A stretch of 64,000 bases of DNA from Polyangium fumosum (GCF_005144585.1 NZ_SSMQ01000025.1:81912-145911), one strand, 5' to 3'; shown: positions 36,574 through 46,004, counted from the stretch's first letter. Program-made: numbers and translations. Notes: generated by a model from the sequence alone, not told the origin.

Positions 36574-38352
36574 GTGAAGAGCCGTAGAGCCGAACCCCGC
36601 GCCGAGCGACCTGGCCGGGAGCCCGAAGCCGCGCGTGAACGACCGTCCCATGACGAACGAGCCGGCGCGTCCCCGCAAAGGGAGTCGCGCGGGCCGAGGC
36701 CCGAGCGGGGTCGCGGCGGAGGTCGGCCGGGCGAGGCGACGCGCGGCGCGAAGGGAAAACCGCGTGTGGAGGAAGGGCGAGGGCAAGGGCCCGGCCCGCG
36801 CGGGAAGGGCCCTGCGACGAAGGGGGCGCCTCCCGGGCGCGGCGAGAGGGGCGCACGACCCGACACCCGCGGCGAGAGGGGCGCACGACCCGACACGCGC
36901 GGCGAGAGGGGCGCACGACCCGACACCCGCGGCGAGAGGGGCGCACGACCCGACACCCGCGGCGAGAAGGGCGCACGACCGGACGCTCGCGGCGAGAGGG
37001 GTGCACGACCGGACGCTCGCGGCGAGAGGGGTGCACGACCCGACACCCGCGGCGCGGCGGCGCGACCGGGAGCACCCGCGCGTGGCGGGAGGCCCGCGAC
37101 GACGGACGATCTCACGCGTGGTCCGCGGGGTGGAACGGGCGCCGGGCGCCGCACAGATGCCCCACGCCCGAGGCCCGTGCCGCGCCCCGCGCCGGAGGCC
37201 ATCGGCCCCTCGCGGAGCGGCACCGTCGCGCTCATCGGCAGGCCGAACGTCGGCAAATCCACGCTGCTCAACGCGGCGCTCCAGCAGCCGCTCTCCATCG
37301 TGTCGAAGACGCCGCAGACCACGCGCGACGCGCTGCTCGGCGTGGTGCACCACGGCTCCGCGGAGCTCGCGCTGCTCGACACGCCGGGCCTGCACCGGCC
37401 CCGCACGCAGCTCGGCCGCGTGATGAACGAAGCCGCGCGGGACGCGGCGCGCCGCGCCGACGTCGTCGTCTTCGTGACGGACGTGTCGCCGCGCCCCGTG
37501 AAGCACAAGGAAGACGGGACGCCCATCGCGCCACGCCCGCTCCTGCCGCACCCCGGGGATCTCGTCCTGCTCTCGGATCTCGCGCCGGATCGGCCCGTGC
37601 TCCTGGTCGTGAACAAGGTCGATGTGCTCCGGGACAAACGGCACCTCTTGCCGCTGCTCGAAGCGTACGGGAAGGTGCGGAACTTCGACGCGGTCGTGCC
37701 CGTGTCGGCGCAACGCGAGGACGGCATCACGCTCGTGCTCGACGAGATCGCGCGCTTCTTGCCCGAGGGCCCGTTCCGGTACGGCGTCGACGACGTGACC
37801 GACAAACCCGCGCGTTACTTCGCGGCGGAGTACGTGCGCGAGCAGATCCTCCGCGCCACGCAGGACGAGGTGCCGCACGCCGCGGCCGTGAGCATCGACC
37901 GGTACGCCGAGCCACGAGCGCCGGGGCAGGCAGTCCAGATCGACGCGACGATCCACGTCGAGCGGCAAGGCCAGAAGCGGATCCTGATCGGCACGGCCGG
38001 GGCCATGATGAAGCGCATCGGCATCGCCGCGCGCGAGCGCATCGAGGAGCTCGTCGGCGGCAAGGTGGTCCTGCGCCTCTGGGTGGCCGTGACGCCGGAC
38101 TGGCGCGAGTCTGTGCCGCGCCTGGAGGAGCTCGGCTACGGCAGGGCGCGTGGCGGCGCGACGGACGCGACCGAGTACATGATCGTCGCCGAGCGCGACG
38201 CCGAAGCGGACGAGGCCGACGATACGGCCGACGACGAAGGCGACGAAGGCGACGAAGACCTCGACGCCGAGGGCGAAGAGGACGAAGACCTGGACGAGGA
38301 GGACCTCGACGACGACGACGAGGGCACGCTCGACGAGGACGAGGAGGAATGA
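36574..38352 (+). CDS. era: GTPase Era with long basic N-terminal and acidic C-terminal tails
   Basis: A 592-aa protein whose middle is the ribosome-assembly GTPase Era: P-loop GRPNVGKST (222-230), QTTRD (248-252), DTPG (269-272), NKVD (347-350) and the KH RNA-binding domain with GTAGAMMKRIG (473-483). Era binds the 3' end of 16S rRNA and is normally about 300 aa. Here some 210 Arg/Gly/Pro-rich residues precede it, including seven exact-length repeats of GERGARPDTR (90-159), and about 50 Asp/Glu residues follow it. The start is GTG at 36574; a later start inside the tail cannot be excluded. The stop overlaps the der start (ATGA). Confidence 0.88.
   Translation: MKSRRAEPRAERPGREPEAARERPSHDERAGASPQRESRGPRPERGRGGGRPGEATRGAKGKPRVEEGRGQGPGPRGKGPATKGAPPGRGERGARPDTRGERGARPDTRGERGARPDTRGERGARPDTRGEKGARPDARGERGARPDARGERGARPDTRGAAARPGAPARGGRPATTDDLTRGPRGGTGAGRRTDAPRPRPVPRPAPEAIGPSRSGTVALIGRPNVGKSTLLNAALQQPLSIVSKTPQTTRDALLGVVHHGSAELALLDTPGLHRPRTQLGRVMNEAARDAARRADVVVFVTDVSPRPVKHKEDGTPIAPRPLLPHPGDLVLLSDLAPDRPVLLVVNKVDVLRDKRHLLPLLEAYGKVRNFDAVVPVSAQREDGITLVLDEIARFLPEGPFRYGVDDVTDKPARYFAAEYVREQILRATQDEVPHAAAVSIDRYAEPRAPGQAVQIDATIHVERQGQKRILIGTAGAMMKRIGIAARERIEELVGGKVVLRLWVAVTPDWRESVPRLEELGYGRARGGATDATEYMIVAERDAEADEADDTADDEGDEGDEDLDAEGEEDEDLDEEDLDDDDEGTLDEDEEE
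36841..37050 (+). repeat. 30-bp minisatellite, seven units, inside era
   Basis: Seven contiguous 30-bp units (GGCGAGAGGGGCGCACGACC plus ten bases) fill this interval exactly, differing by only a few substitutions. Each encodes ten residues, so unit gain or loss keeps the reading frame. Confidence 0.92.
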
Positions 38353-39755
38353 CGATGCAAGAAGACCAAATCGAGCAGCCGGACGGGGGCGTAACGCCCG
38401 CGCGGGTGATGAGCGCTCCGCTGCCGATCGTCGCGATCGTCGGCCGCCCCAACGTCGGCAAGAGCACCCTGTTCAACCGCCTCGTCGGCAAAAAGACCGC
38501 GATCGTGCACGACGAGCCCGGCGTCACGCGCGACCGTCACTACAGCGACGTCACGTCCCGCGGCCGCAGGTACACGCTCGTCGACACGGGCGGCTTCGAT
38601 CCGGAGAGCGACGATCCCATGCGGCAAGGGATCAAGCGCCAGATCGACGTCGCGATCACCGAGGCCGACGTCATCGTGTGCGTGCTCGACGCGAGCCTGC
38701 CGCCGACGCCGGCCGATCACGCCGAGCTCGATCTGCTCCGCCGCGCGGGCAAACCCGTCATCTACTGCGCGAACAAGGCCGACTCGCAGCGCGCCGAGCT
38801 CGAGCTCACCGAGCTCTACCGCCTCGGCGCGCGTGACCTCATCCCCTTCTCCGCCCTCCACGGCCGCCGCATCGACGAGCTCGAGGGGGCGATCGTGGCC
38901 GCGCTGCCGCCGCCTCCGCCCGAGCCGGAGGAAGGCGCGGCGCCGGACGAGGCCATCCGCGTCGCGATCGTGGGCCGCCCGAACGCGGGCAAGTCCTCGC
39001 TCATCAACCGCCTGCTCGGCGAGGAGCGCCTGCTCGTCGACTCGCGTCCCGGCACCACGCGTGACGCCATCGACACGCGCATCACCAAGGGCAAGCACTC
39101 GTTCCTGTTCATCGACACGGCCGGCATCCGGCGCAAGGCGAAGGTCACGAAGGAGGACAGCGTCGTCGAGGCGGTGAGCGTGCTCCACGCGATCCGCGCG
39201 ATGGAGCGCGCCGAGGTCGTGGTCCTCCTGAGCGACGCGTTCGAAGGCGTGGCGGAGCAGGACGCGAAGATCCTGGGCCTCGCCGTCGATCGCGCCCGCG
39301 CCGTCGTCATCGGCCTCAACAAGGCCGACCTGCTCGACAAGAAGGCCTTCGGGAAGGCCGAGGAGAACGCGCGGGACAAGCTCTCGTTCGTGCCGTGGGC
39401 GCCCATCGTGCCCATGAGCGCGAAGACAGGCCGCGGCGTGGGCAACCTGCTCTCCACGATCACGCGTATCGCCAAGGCCTTCCGCACGCGCGTGCCCACC
39501 GGCGAGCTCAACCGCTTCTTCGAGCAGGTCCTCGAGCACCGCCCGCCGCCCACGTCCGGCGGCCGCGCGCCGCGCCTCTACTACATCACGCAGGCCGAGA
39601 CCTCACCGCCGCTCTTCGTGGTCATGGCGAGCGCGCCCGAGCAGATCCACTTCAGCTACCAGCGCTACGTCCAGAACCAGCTCCGCAAGAACTTCGGCTT
39701 CGAGGGCGTGCCGGTCCGCGTGAAGTACAAGCCGAGGCGTCGCCGCGGCGATTGA
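38349..39755 (+). CDS. der: Double-domain GTPase Der (EngA)
   Basis: A 468-aa protein with two tandem GTPase domains, P-loops GRPNVGKST at 32-40 and GRPNAGKSS at 209-217. DTGG and DTAG switch motifs, NKAD twice, and a C-terminal KH-like domain ending in the basic string KYKPRRRRGD complete the design. This is the hallmark of Der, needed for 50S subunit assembly. A short N-terminal extension (about 25 residues) precedes the first domain. The four-base overlap with era couples two ribosome biogenesis factors. ATG codons at 38349 and 38355 are both possible starts. Confidence 0.96.
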   Translation: MTMQEDQIEQPDGGVTPARVMSAPLPIVAIVGRPNVGKSTLFNRLVGKKTAIVHDEPGVTRDRHYSDVTSRGRRYTLVDTGGFDPESDDPMRQGIKRQIDVAITEADVIVCVLDASLPPTPADHAELDLLRRAGKPVIYCANKADSQRAELELTELYRLGARDLIPFSALHGRRIDELEGAIVAALPPPPPEPEEGAAPDEAIRVAIVGRPNAGKSSLINRLLGEERLLVDSRPGTTRDAIDTRITKGKHSFLFIDTAGIRRKAKVTKEDSVVEAVSVLHAIRAMERAEVVVLLSDAFEGVAEQDAKILGLAVDRARAVVIGLNKADLLDKKAFGKAEENARDKLSFVPWAPIVPMSAKTGRGVGNLLSTITRIAKAFRTRVPTGELNRFFEQVLEHRPPPTSGGRAPRLYYITQAETSPPLFVVMASAPEQIHFSYQRYVQNQLRKNFGFEGVPVRVKYKPRRRRGD

Positions 39756-39761
39756 CGCGAC

Positions 39762-41510
39762 TCACTCCCCGCGGGGGGACGGCCGCCCCACCGGGGGGCG
39801 GCCCTCGTTCACGGGGAGCTCGACGCGCGGCACCTCGTCGCGCACGTGCTCGGTCCCCGCGTCTTTCCACACCGGCACCGAGCGGCTGAACACCTCGAGC
39901 CGCTCGATCTCCTCGTCGTCGACGAGGCACCGCAAGCCGAGCACCGCCTGGTTGATCCCCGTGAAGCCGAGCGCCTTCGCCAGCGCGCGGAGCCTGTCCC
40001 GCTCGTCCTCCTGCGGCTCCGAGGGGACCGAGATCGGCTCGCCCGACCACGACTCCGTGGGCCCCCGCAACGCCGAGCTCGCGCTCCGCGACGGGCCCAC
40101 GATCTCACGCGCGAGCTGCCGCGCCGCGATCGCGCCCCGCACGAGGTACTGCTCGCGCAGGAGCTGCGCGTTCGTCCGGCCGACCCGCGCGATGAGCAGC
40201 GCTTGATCCTGCCAATCGCAGATCCGCTGCAGGCTGTAGGTCGTGTTGAAGAAGATGCGCGGCGTCGGCATGAACGCGAGCGCGTGCGCCGAGTCGATCC
40301 GCTCCTCCGCGAGGCGCGCCACGTCGTCGTCGTTCAGCCCGTCGATGAGGCCGAGATCGCTGCCCCGGATCGGCGCCGTGGTCCCCACGCCGAGTATCGT
40401 CGCGGCCCGATCCGTCACGGCGCGCAGCACCCGCTCGCCGAGCAGCGCGACGGCCACGCCCACGATCAGCGCGCCCTTGTAGCCCTGGAACAGGTAGCCC
40501 TTGTCCGTGTTGGTCGCTTCCTCCGGGCCGGAGAGCAGCGCCACGCCGAGGAACACCGTCGCCACGCTCACGATGAGCAGCGTGCGCGCCGCGAACGCCA
40601 TCATGCGCGCGGTCGAATCGTTGCTGGCCGAACGAAACAGGATTTGCCCGAGGTTCAGGGTGAAGGACACCGTGCACGCCGCGCCCACGGAGAGCGCGAC
40701 GAGGTGCCGCAGCTCGTTCTCGGTCCGCGCGTACCGGAGCAGGATCACGCCGCAGGCGATGAGGATCGCCGACGCGATGAACCCGAGGATCGTCGCGTGC
40801 CGCGCCATGCGTTGCACCGACTCGCGCATGAGCTCGTTCTCGTAGGCCCACATGCGCTCGACCTTTTCGCGCAGCTCGATCCGATCCCGCATGGCCGTGC
40901 CCGCCCCGTACCCCACCTTCAGCCGGAAATCGCCGCGCGCAAAACGCCGCTCGACCAGCATCGCCGAGCACACCGCGAGGATCACCGGCATCACGCACGC
41001 GCCGAGCACCCGCAGCCGCGCGATCGACGACTGGCTCCACTCCCCGAGGTCCTGGTAGGCGACGACGAGCATCCCGCCGAGGCAGGCGAAGAGGATCCAC
41101 CGCACGAACGACGGCGCGATGAGCGCGAGGAACCCGAGCAGCGCGCGGAAACGCTCCTCGCCGATCTGCATCGACTCCGCGACGGATCCGCCGACGAGCG
41201 TGTGCAGGAAGAACACCACGATCCCGATCGCGAGCCCGGCCCCGATCTCCGCCACGTATTGCGGCCGGTTCGGCGCGACATACCGGAAGAACAACAATGC
41301 GCCGGCGTAGGCCACGATCACGAGGACCGCGACGAGGAGCGCGCCGCGGACCGCCGAGCGGGCCTCGGTCGGGCGGGCCGGGGTGGATCCCTCGACGATG
41401 CGGGGCGGCGGCGCGGCGAGGGATCGGGCCGTGTCGGCGCTCTTGCCGGGCACGTGCCGCAGGGTCGGCGGCGACACCGACGATTCGGCGGGGGGCGCGG
41501 GATCGGTCAA
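39762..41510 (-). CDS. Multi-span membrane protein of unknown function
   Basis: A 582-aa protein. A Pro-rich cytoplasmic N-terminus (about 1-52) is followed by roughly eight to nine membrane helices (about 55-380) with a charged loop in the middle (LREKVERMWAYENELMRESV). A soluble C-terminal region of about 200 residues contains DLGLIDGLNDDDVARLAEER, resembling a helix-hairpin-helix or SAM-like fold, and an acidic Pro-rich end. No family recognised. It is convergent with der (6 bp apart) and likely co-transcribed with the small gene 59 bp upstream. Confidence 0.65.
   Translation of the reverse strand: MTDPAPPAESSVSPPTLRHVPGKSADTARSLAAPPPRIVEGSTPARPTEARSAVRGALLVAVLVIVAYAGALLFFRYVAPNRPQYVAEIGAGLAIGIVVFFLHTLVGGSVAESMQIGEERFRALLGFLALIAPSFVRWILFACLGGMLVVAYQDLGEWSQSSIARLRVLGACVMPVILAVCSAMLVERRFARGDFRLKVGYGAGTAMRDRIELREKVERMWAYENELMRESVQRMARHATILGFIASAILIACGVILLRYARTENELRHLVALSVGAACTVSFTLNLGQILFRSASNDSTARMMAFAARTLLIVSVATVFLGVALLSGPEEATNTDKGYLFQGYKGALIVGVAVALLGERVLRAVTDRAATILGVGTTAPIRGSDLGLIDGLNDDDVARLAEERIDSAHALAFMPTPRIFFNTTYSLQRICDWQDQALLIARVGRTNAQLLREQYLVRGAIAARQLAREIVGPSRSASSALRGPTESWSGEPISVPSEPQEDERDRLRALAKALGFTGINQAVLGLRCLVDDEEIERLEVFSRSVPVWKDAGTEHVRDEVPRVELPVNEGRPPVGRPSPRGE
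39781..39803. terminator. Terminator-like hairpin between convergent der and membrane-protein genes
   Basis: GGCCGCCCC (39781-39789) and GGGGCGGCC (39795-39803) form a nine-base stem, 26 bp after the der stop and inside the 3' end of the convergent gene. No T tract follows. Confidence 0.35.
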
Positions 41511-41569
41511 GGCAGAACCTCCGCCTGCATGGTACCTGCCCGCGCCTCCCCTCCCGCCTCGAAATTGCG

Positions 41570-41953
41570 TCAGCGCCGCATCGTCGCCATCGTCCGGCGC
41601 GAGCCGCGGTGGGCCTGCGTGCGGTCGCTCGGCTCGTCGATCTCGTAGATCTCGGCGTCCGGCGGCGGGCGAACGGCCTTGCCGTGCAGGCCGCCCGGAT
41701 GCTCACCGCTCTCGTAGCGAGCGTCGCTCTCCTGGCTGCTGATGCCACCCGCCTGCGCCTCGGCGATGCGCCGTATCGTGCGCTCGTCGGCTTGCTTCGG
41801 CCTCTTGCGGACCACGCGCCTGCCGGAGGCGCCGAGGCGCCCCTTTTGAACGAGCCACACCGCCGCGGCCACGGCCGAGAGGAGCCCGGCCGCGCGCTGG
41901 ATGCCGCGCCAGGCTCCCCGGACGCGGCGCTGCCACCTGCGAGGAATGTTCAT
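41570..41953 (-). CDS. Small basic protein with one membrane helix
   Basis: A 127-aa protein. An Arg-rich start (MNIPRRWQRRVRGAWRGIQR) precedes one membrane helix (about 20-36, AAGLLSAVAAAVWLV), then a basic, polar cytoplasmic or periplasmic tail. The start is chosen because the helix follows directly. I do not recognise a family. It reads into the membrane protein gene 59 bp downstream and may form a unit with it. Confidence 0.55.
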   Translation of the reverse strand: MNIPRRWQRRVRGAWRGIQRAAGLLSAVAAAVWLVQKGRLGASGRRVVRKRPKQADERTIRRIAEAQAGGISSQESDARYESGEHPGGLHGKAVRPPPDAEIYEIDEPSDRTQAHRGSRRTMATMRR

Positions 41954-42080
41954 GCGTGAAAGGGTGGGGAGACGGGCCGCGATCGTAAAGCGTCCGCGAC
42001 GCTCGCGGCCCGCGGCTCGAAACGACGCGCGGCGGGAACGAGCTACCCGTTCCCGCCGCAATGCCCTCTCGGGCGCTCGG

Positions 42081-42767
42081 TCATTTCTGCGTCGCCTTGC
42101 GCATCTGGCACATGAGATCACAGACCTCGAGCGGCAAGGTCTCGCGCTTCGGCGGATCCTTCACGACCGGATCCGTCTTCTTGGGATCGGTCGATTTCGC
42201 GTTCGTGTTCCCGCTCGTCCGCGGGGAGGGCTTCGTCTTCTCGGGCGCGGTCGCCTCCTTCGCGGGCGGCGTTGTCGTCTTCACCTCGGCGGGCGGCGAA
42301 GGCAGCGTCGCGACGCGCTTCAGGGCCACCTCGAAATGGGGCGACACGCGGCCGCCCAGCGTCATCGGCTCGGCCTTCGGGCGCGCGCTCGCCGCGCCGA
42401 TCGCCATGGCCGAGACCAGGATGGCGCCCACGGCGGCGACCAGCCATGGCCCTCGGCGGGCCTGCGTCGCGACCACCTCGGCGCTCGGCTCGGGGGCCGG
42501 GAGCGGCGCCGGCTCCGGCGCGCCGAAGGGGAAGATCGGCGCGTGCGGGAGCACGGGCTCGACCGGCTTTTGCGCCTCGGCGGCGAGGGCCTTCAGATCG
42601 ATGAGGCCGGAGTCGTCTCGGCGTGCGCTCGGCTCCTTCGTCGTGGGTGCGTCGTTCGAGGCCTGGGCCACGAGGGAGCTCAGCGAAAACACCACCGAGC
42701 CGTCCTCACGCGTTCCCGGGGCTCCCCTCGAGGACATCGTTGCATTGGATCGAGGAATGCTCTTCAT
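42081..42767 (-). CDS. Single-span protein with Pro/Lys-rich periplasmic tail
   Basis: A 228-aa protein. The cytoplasmic N-terminus has DGSVVFSLSSLVAQ and DDSGLIDLKALAAE, short conserved-looking segments of the kind that recur at the N-termini of myxobacterial single-span proteins. One membrane helix follows (about 107-128, WLVAAVGAILVSAMAIGAA), then a Lys/Thr/Pro-rich tail ending with two close cysteines (VCDLMCQMRK). The tail recalls TonB-like spacers without the C-terminal domain. Function unknown. A start ten codons later (MSSRG) is also possible. Confidence 0.6.
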   Translation of the reverse strand: MKSIPRSNATMSSRGAPGTREDGSVVFSLSSLVAQASNDAPTTKEPSARRDDSGLIDLKALAAEAQKPVEPVLPHAPIFPFGAPEPAPLPAPEPSAEVVATQARRGPWLVAAVGAILVSAMAIGAASARPKAEPMTLGGRVSPHFEVALKRVATLPSPPAEVKTTTPPAKEATAPEKTKPSPRTSGNTNAKSTDPKKTDPVVKDPPKRETLPLEVCDLMCQMRKATQK

Positions 42768-43022
42768 GGCTCGTTTTCTCGCTTTCTCCACGTTCACGGG
42801 TCCGGCGGTATTGCGCCGGCCCGAAGGGCGACGGTCACTGCATTCGACGCACGGCCGCGATGGAAGTTTTGGGGACCAGGCAAAAGTGAACGAAGGCTGA
42901 AATCGATCCGTGGGGGACGGGGGCCAAGCGCCCGGCTTGGTCCGGGGCGGGGCCCGTGGTAGCTGTGCCGGCTCGCGTGGACGGCCGGTGTTCCCGGGCG
43001 GACGCGGCATGTTTCGCCTTCG

Positions 43023-46004
43023 ATGCGCCCTCGGCTCCTCCTCCCGCTCGTGCTCGCCGGCCTCGCCGGGCCCTCGGCCTGCCGCCCGCCGGCCGAACAT
43101 GGCGTCGAGCAGCGCCCGCCTCCGCGCGCCGAGCCCTCCGCGCAGGCCCCCGCGATCCCTACCGACGCCGCGCCGGGCGCCGTCTGCACGCCCGGCGAGG
43201 GTCGATGCACCTCCGACGAGGTCGCGCTCGTTTGCCAGGGCGGCGAACGCTGGGTCGAGGAGCGCTGCGGCGAGGGGTCGACCTGCCTCGGCGCCGGCTG
43301 CGTCTCGCTCCGCGCCGAGGGACATCCGCCGGTCGGGCTCGCGCGGGAGGCGCTCCTCGCGCCCCAGGGGGAAGGCTGGCTCGACGCGTGGAGCGCCGTC
43401 GGTCCGCTCCCGGGCCCCTTGCCCGAGGGCGACGCGACGACGCCCCCCGACGCCGGCGCCCCGCCCGCCCCGCGCCCGATCTGCGCGAAGGACGGCTACG
43501 TCGAGGTCCACGAGAAGGCCGATTCGAAAAAAGGCCCGAAGCCGCCCACCCATTTCGTCCTTTCGGGCCAGCTCGTCTCCGGCCGCGCCCAGCGCGTCCT
43601 CCTCGCCGCGGGCGTGTCTGGCCGCGTGCGGATCTCCGTGGCCGGAAAACGAGTCCTCGACGCCACGCGCGAAGCCGATCCCGCGCCCTTCCGCGACGAG
43701 ACGCGGGTCCCGCTCGACCTCGATCGTGGCGTCCATCGCATCGTCGTCGAGGTCGAACAGCCAACCCCTGCGCCCACGGGCTTCTGGCTCCGCGCCCGCT
43801 CCCCTTCCGGCGGCCCAGCGCCCGACCTGCTCTTCGCCACGGCCCCCGAGGCCACGTGCACGCCGGCCGAGCTCCTGCGCGCCGAGATCCAGAAAAAGCC
43901 CACCGCCACGGGGTTCGACGTCTCCGTGCGGCCGGGCTGGATCGGCCTCGGCCCGCGCAACCTCGTGGATCTCCCCCACCGCGCGGAGCTCGCGTCCGAA
44001 AAAGGCCCGGCCCGCCCGCTGGTCGAGGGCACCTTGCCCGCCGCCTCGCTCGGCAGCCCCGAGGGCGCGATCTCCCTCTCGATTCCCTTCGAAAAAACCG
44101 GGACGACCGACCTCCGGCTCCGCCTCGGCGCGGCGCCTGGGACCGAGCAGAAGATCCCGCTCGTCTACCGCGGGGCGCTCCAAAAACGCGTCCTCGCGCT
44201 CGTGGACAAGCGCGCGTCCATCGAGAGTTCCGCGGCCACCCGCGGCGAAAAAGACAGCCTGCTCGTGCACATCGACGGCCTCGTCGAGAACCTCGCGCAA
44301 AACGATCCCGACATCTCGTGGATCAAGCGCCAGACCGAAGAAGCCGAGGCCCTCCTCGCCTCGCTCGAAAAAGGCGAGAGCCCGTATGCCGGCCGGTTCG
44401 GCATTCAGCGCCGCGCGTATCGCAGCCCGCTCGACGGCCGCCTCCAGCCCTACGTCCTTTTCGTCCCGCGGGCCTATCGCCCCGGGGGAAAACCGCTCCC
44501 GCTCGTCGTCGCTTCCCATGGGCTCGGCAATCGCCCCGAGATCGCGCTGCGGGTCGTCACCGGCGAGGCGCCCGAGGCAGGCTTCAATGGGCTGCTCGAA
44601 GCGCGCCACTTCTCGGGCCTGCCCGATTTCGGCGCCTTCCTCGTCGCGCCGTGGCAATTCGGCAATGCGGGCCAGCGCCACCTCGGCGAGGACGACGTCC
44701 TCCGGGTCGTCGCCGAGCTGCGCGCCCATTTCCCCATCGACGAGCGCCGCATCTCCATCACCGGTTACTCCCTCGGCGGCACCGTCGCGTTTTACCTTCC
44801 CTTGCATTACCCGGACCTCTTCTCCGCCGCGGCCCCGCTCTGCGGATACCCGAACCTGCTCGGCTGGGAGAGCATCCGAAAAGCCCCGCACACGCCCTGG
44901 GAAAACGTCCTGCTCGCCAAACGGTACATCGTGAACTGGGCCGAGAATGGCCAGCACGTGCCGCTCTTCATCGTCCACGGCGGGAAGGACGATCCCACGC
45001 GCTCGCAGCTCGTCGCCGATCGGTATCGATCCCTTGGCTATCCCTACAAATTCGACGTCCAGGAGGACCTCGATCACAACGTATGGGATTACGGCTACGA
45101 GGACGGCGACATGATCGGATGGCTCAAATCGCACCGGCGGCCGAAGGCGCCCGAGCGCGTCCGGTTCGTCACGGGCGAGTGGCGGTACGATCGGGCGCAT
45201 TGGGTGCGACTGCTCGGCATGGAGGTCGAGGACAAATTCGCCGAGATCGACGCGCGCCATTCGAAGGCGGACGGCGTCACGGTGAAGACCCGCAACGTGG
45301 AGTCGTTTGCCCTGGATCTGTCACAGCTCGCGCTGCGCGAAGGGGCGGGCGTGGCCGTGGACGGCGCGGCCATCGAGGGGCCTTTTGCGGCCGGGATGCT
45401 CTGGCTCGTCAAGAAGGACGGCGCGTTCGTCCGCGTGCCCGAGGAGCCTTCGCGCAAGGGGCGCAAGCGCGCGGGCGTCTCGGGCCCGCTCGACGACGTC
45501 GATCGCCACGGCCGCCTCGTCGTCTACGGCACCCAGGATCCCGCGCAGATCGAGACGAACCGCCTCGTCGCCGAGCATTTCGCCTCCTTCGACACCTTCG
45601 CGGCCCGCTTCCCGGTGAAATCCGACGTCGAGATCACCGACGCCGAGATCGATTCGCGCAGCCTCGTCCTCATCGGAAACCCACGTTCGAACCGCGTCAC
45701 CGCGCTCTTCGAAAGCACGCTCCCCGTGCGCTTCGAGCCCTCCGCGCTCACGCTCCGCGGCAAGCGGCACGAGGGCGAGGACGTCGGCGTCTCCTTCCTT
45801 CATCCGCACCCGCGAAACCCGGACGAATACGTGGTCGTGCACGCGGGCGTGGGCTCCGCGGGCACGCTCGCGAGCCGCCACCTCCCGCGCTTCGCCCCCG
45901 ATTTCATCGTCTATGACGGACGCATCACGGTGCAGCGGGGGGGCCACGTGCTCGACCGGCGCGTCGCGCTCGACGGCGGCTTCTTCGGCATCGACTGGAA
46001 TTGA
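43023..46004 (+). CDS. Secreted alpha/beta-hydrolase (esterase/peptidase-like) lipoprotein
   Basis: A 993-aa protein with a signal peptide and Cys20 lipobox-like site (GPSAC). A short Cys-rich domain comes first (about 58-100, CTPGEGRCTSDEVALVCQGG). About 330 residues of beta-rich sequence precede the hydrolase domain (about 475-700), which has VVASHGLGNRP (oxyanion region), nucleophile motif GYSLGG with Ser583, an Asp-containing HGGKDDPTRSQ and His685 in DLDHNVWD. This triad order fits prolyl-oligopeptidase or feruloyl-esterase-type enzymes. A C-terminal ~290 residues, beta-rich, has no recognised family. Substrate unknown; extracellular polymer degradation is plausible. Confidence 0.8.
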   Translation: MRPRLLLPLVLAGLAGPSACRPPAEHGVEQRPPPRAEPSAQAPAIPTDAAPGAVCTPGEGRCTSDEVALVCQGGERWVEERCGEGSTCLGAGCVSLRAEGHPPVGLAREALLAPQGEGWLDAWSAVGPLPGPLPEGDATTPPDAGAPPAPRPICAKDGYVEVHEKADSKKGPKPPTHFVLSGQLVSGRAQRVLLAAGVSGRVRISVAGKRVLDATREADPAPFRDETRVPLDLDRGVHRIVVEVEQPTPAPTGFWLRARSPSGGPAPDLLFATAPEATCTPAELLRAEIQKKPTATGFDVSVRPGWIGLGPRNLVDLPHRAELASEKGPARPLVEGTLPAASLGSPEGAISLSIPFEKTGTTDLRLRLGAAPGTEQKIPLVYRGALQKRVLALVDKRASIESSAATRGEKDSLLVHIDGLVENLAQNDPDISWIKRQTEEAEALLASLEKGESPYAGRFGIQRRAYRSPLDGRLQPYVLFVPRAYRPGGKPLPLVVASHGLGNRPEIALRVVTGEAPEAGFNGLLEARHFSGLPDFGAFLVAPWQFGNAGQRHLGEDDVLRVVAELRAHFPIDERRISITGYSLGGTVAFYLPLHYPDLFSAAAPLCGYPNLLGWESIRKAPHTPWENVLLAKRYIVNWAENGQHVPLFIVHGGKDDPTRSQLVADRYRSLGYPYKFDVQEDLDHNVWDYGYEDGDMIGWLKSHRRPKAPERVRFVTGEWRYDRAHWVRLLGMEVEDKFAEIDARHSKADGVTVKTRNVESFALDLSQLALREGAGVAVDGAAIEGPFAAGMLWLVKKDGAFVRVPEEPSRKGRKRAGVSGPLDDVDRHGRLVVYGTQDPAQIETNRLVAEHFASFDTFAARFPVKSDVEITDAEIDSRSLVLIGNPRSNRVTALFESTLPVRFEPSALTLRGKRHEGEDVGVSFLHPHPRNPDEYVVVHAGVGSAGTLASRHLPRFAPDFIVYDGRITVQRGGHVLDRRVALDGGFFGIDWN

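Noticed and set aside
36841..37050. CRISPR array, because of regular 30-bp units
   Set aside because: Units are contiguous without spacers and encode a ten-residue protein repeat in frame with era.
36510..37805. Long open frame of 431 codons on the minus strand opposite the era repeat region
   Set aside because: It is kept open by the 30-bp repeats and the GC-rich codon pattern of era on the other strand. The era frame has full GTPase motifs; the antisense frame is only Ser/Arg/Pro repeats.
42768..45260. Upstream extension of the single-span protein gene to 45260 on the minus strand
   Set aside because: It runs antisense through the hydrolase gene with low-complexity sequence. The ATG at 42767 gives a sensible protein.
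42956..45916. Frame of 986 codons on the plus strand overlapping the hydrolase gene
   Set aside because: Almost entirely Arg/Ala/Pro with no domain. The frame from 43023 has a signal peptide and the GYSLGG triad region.
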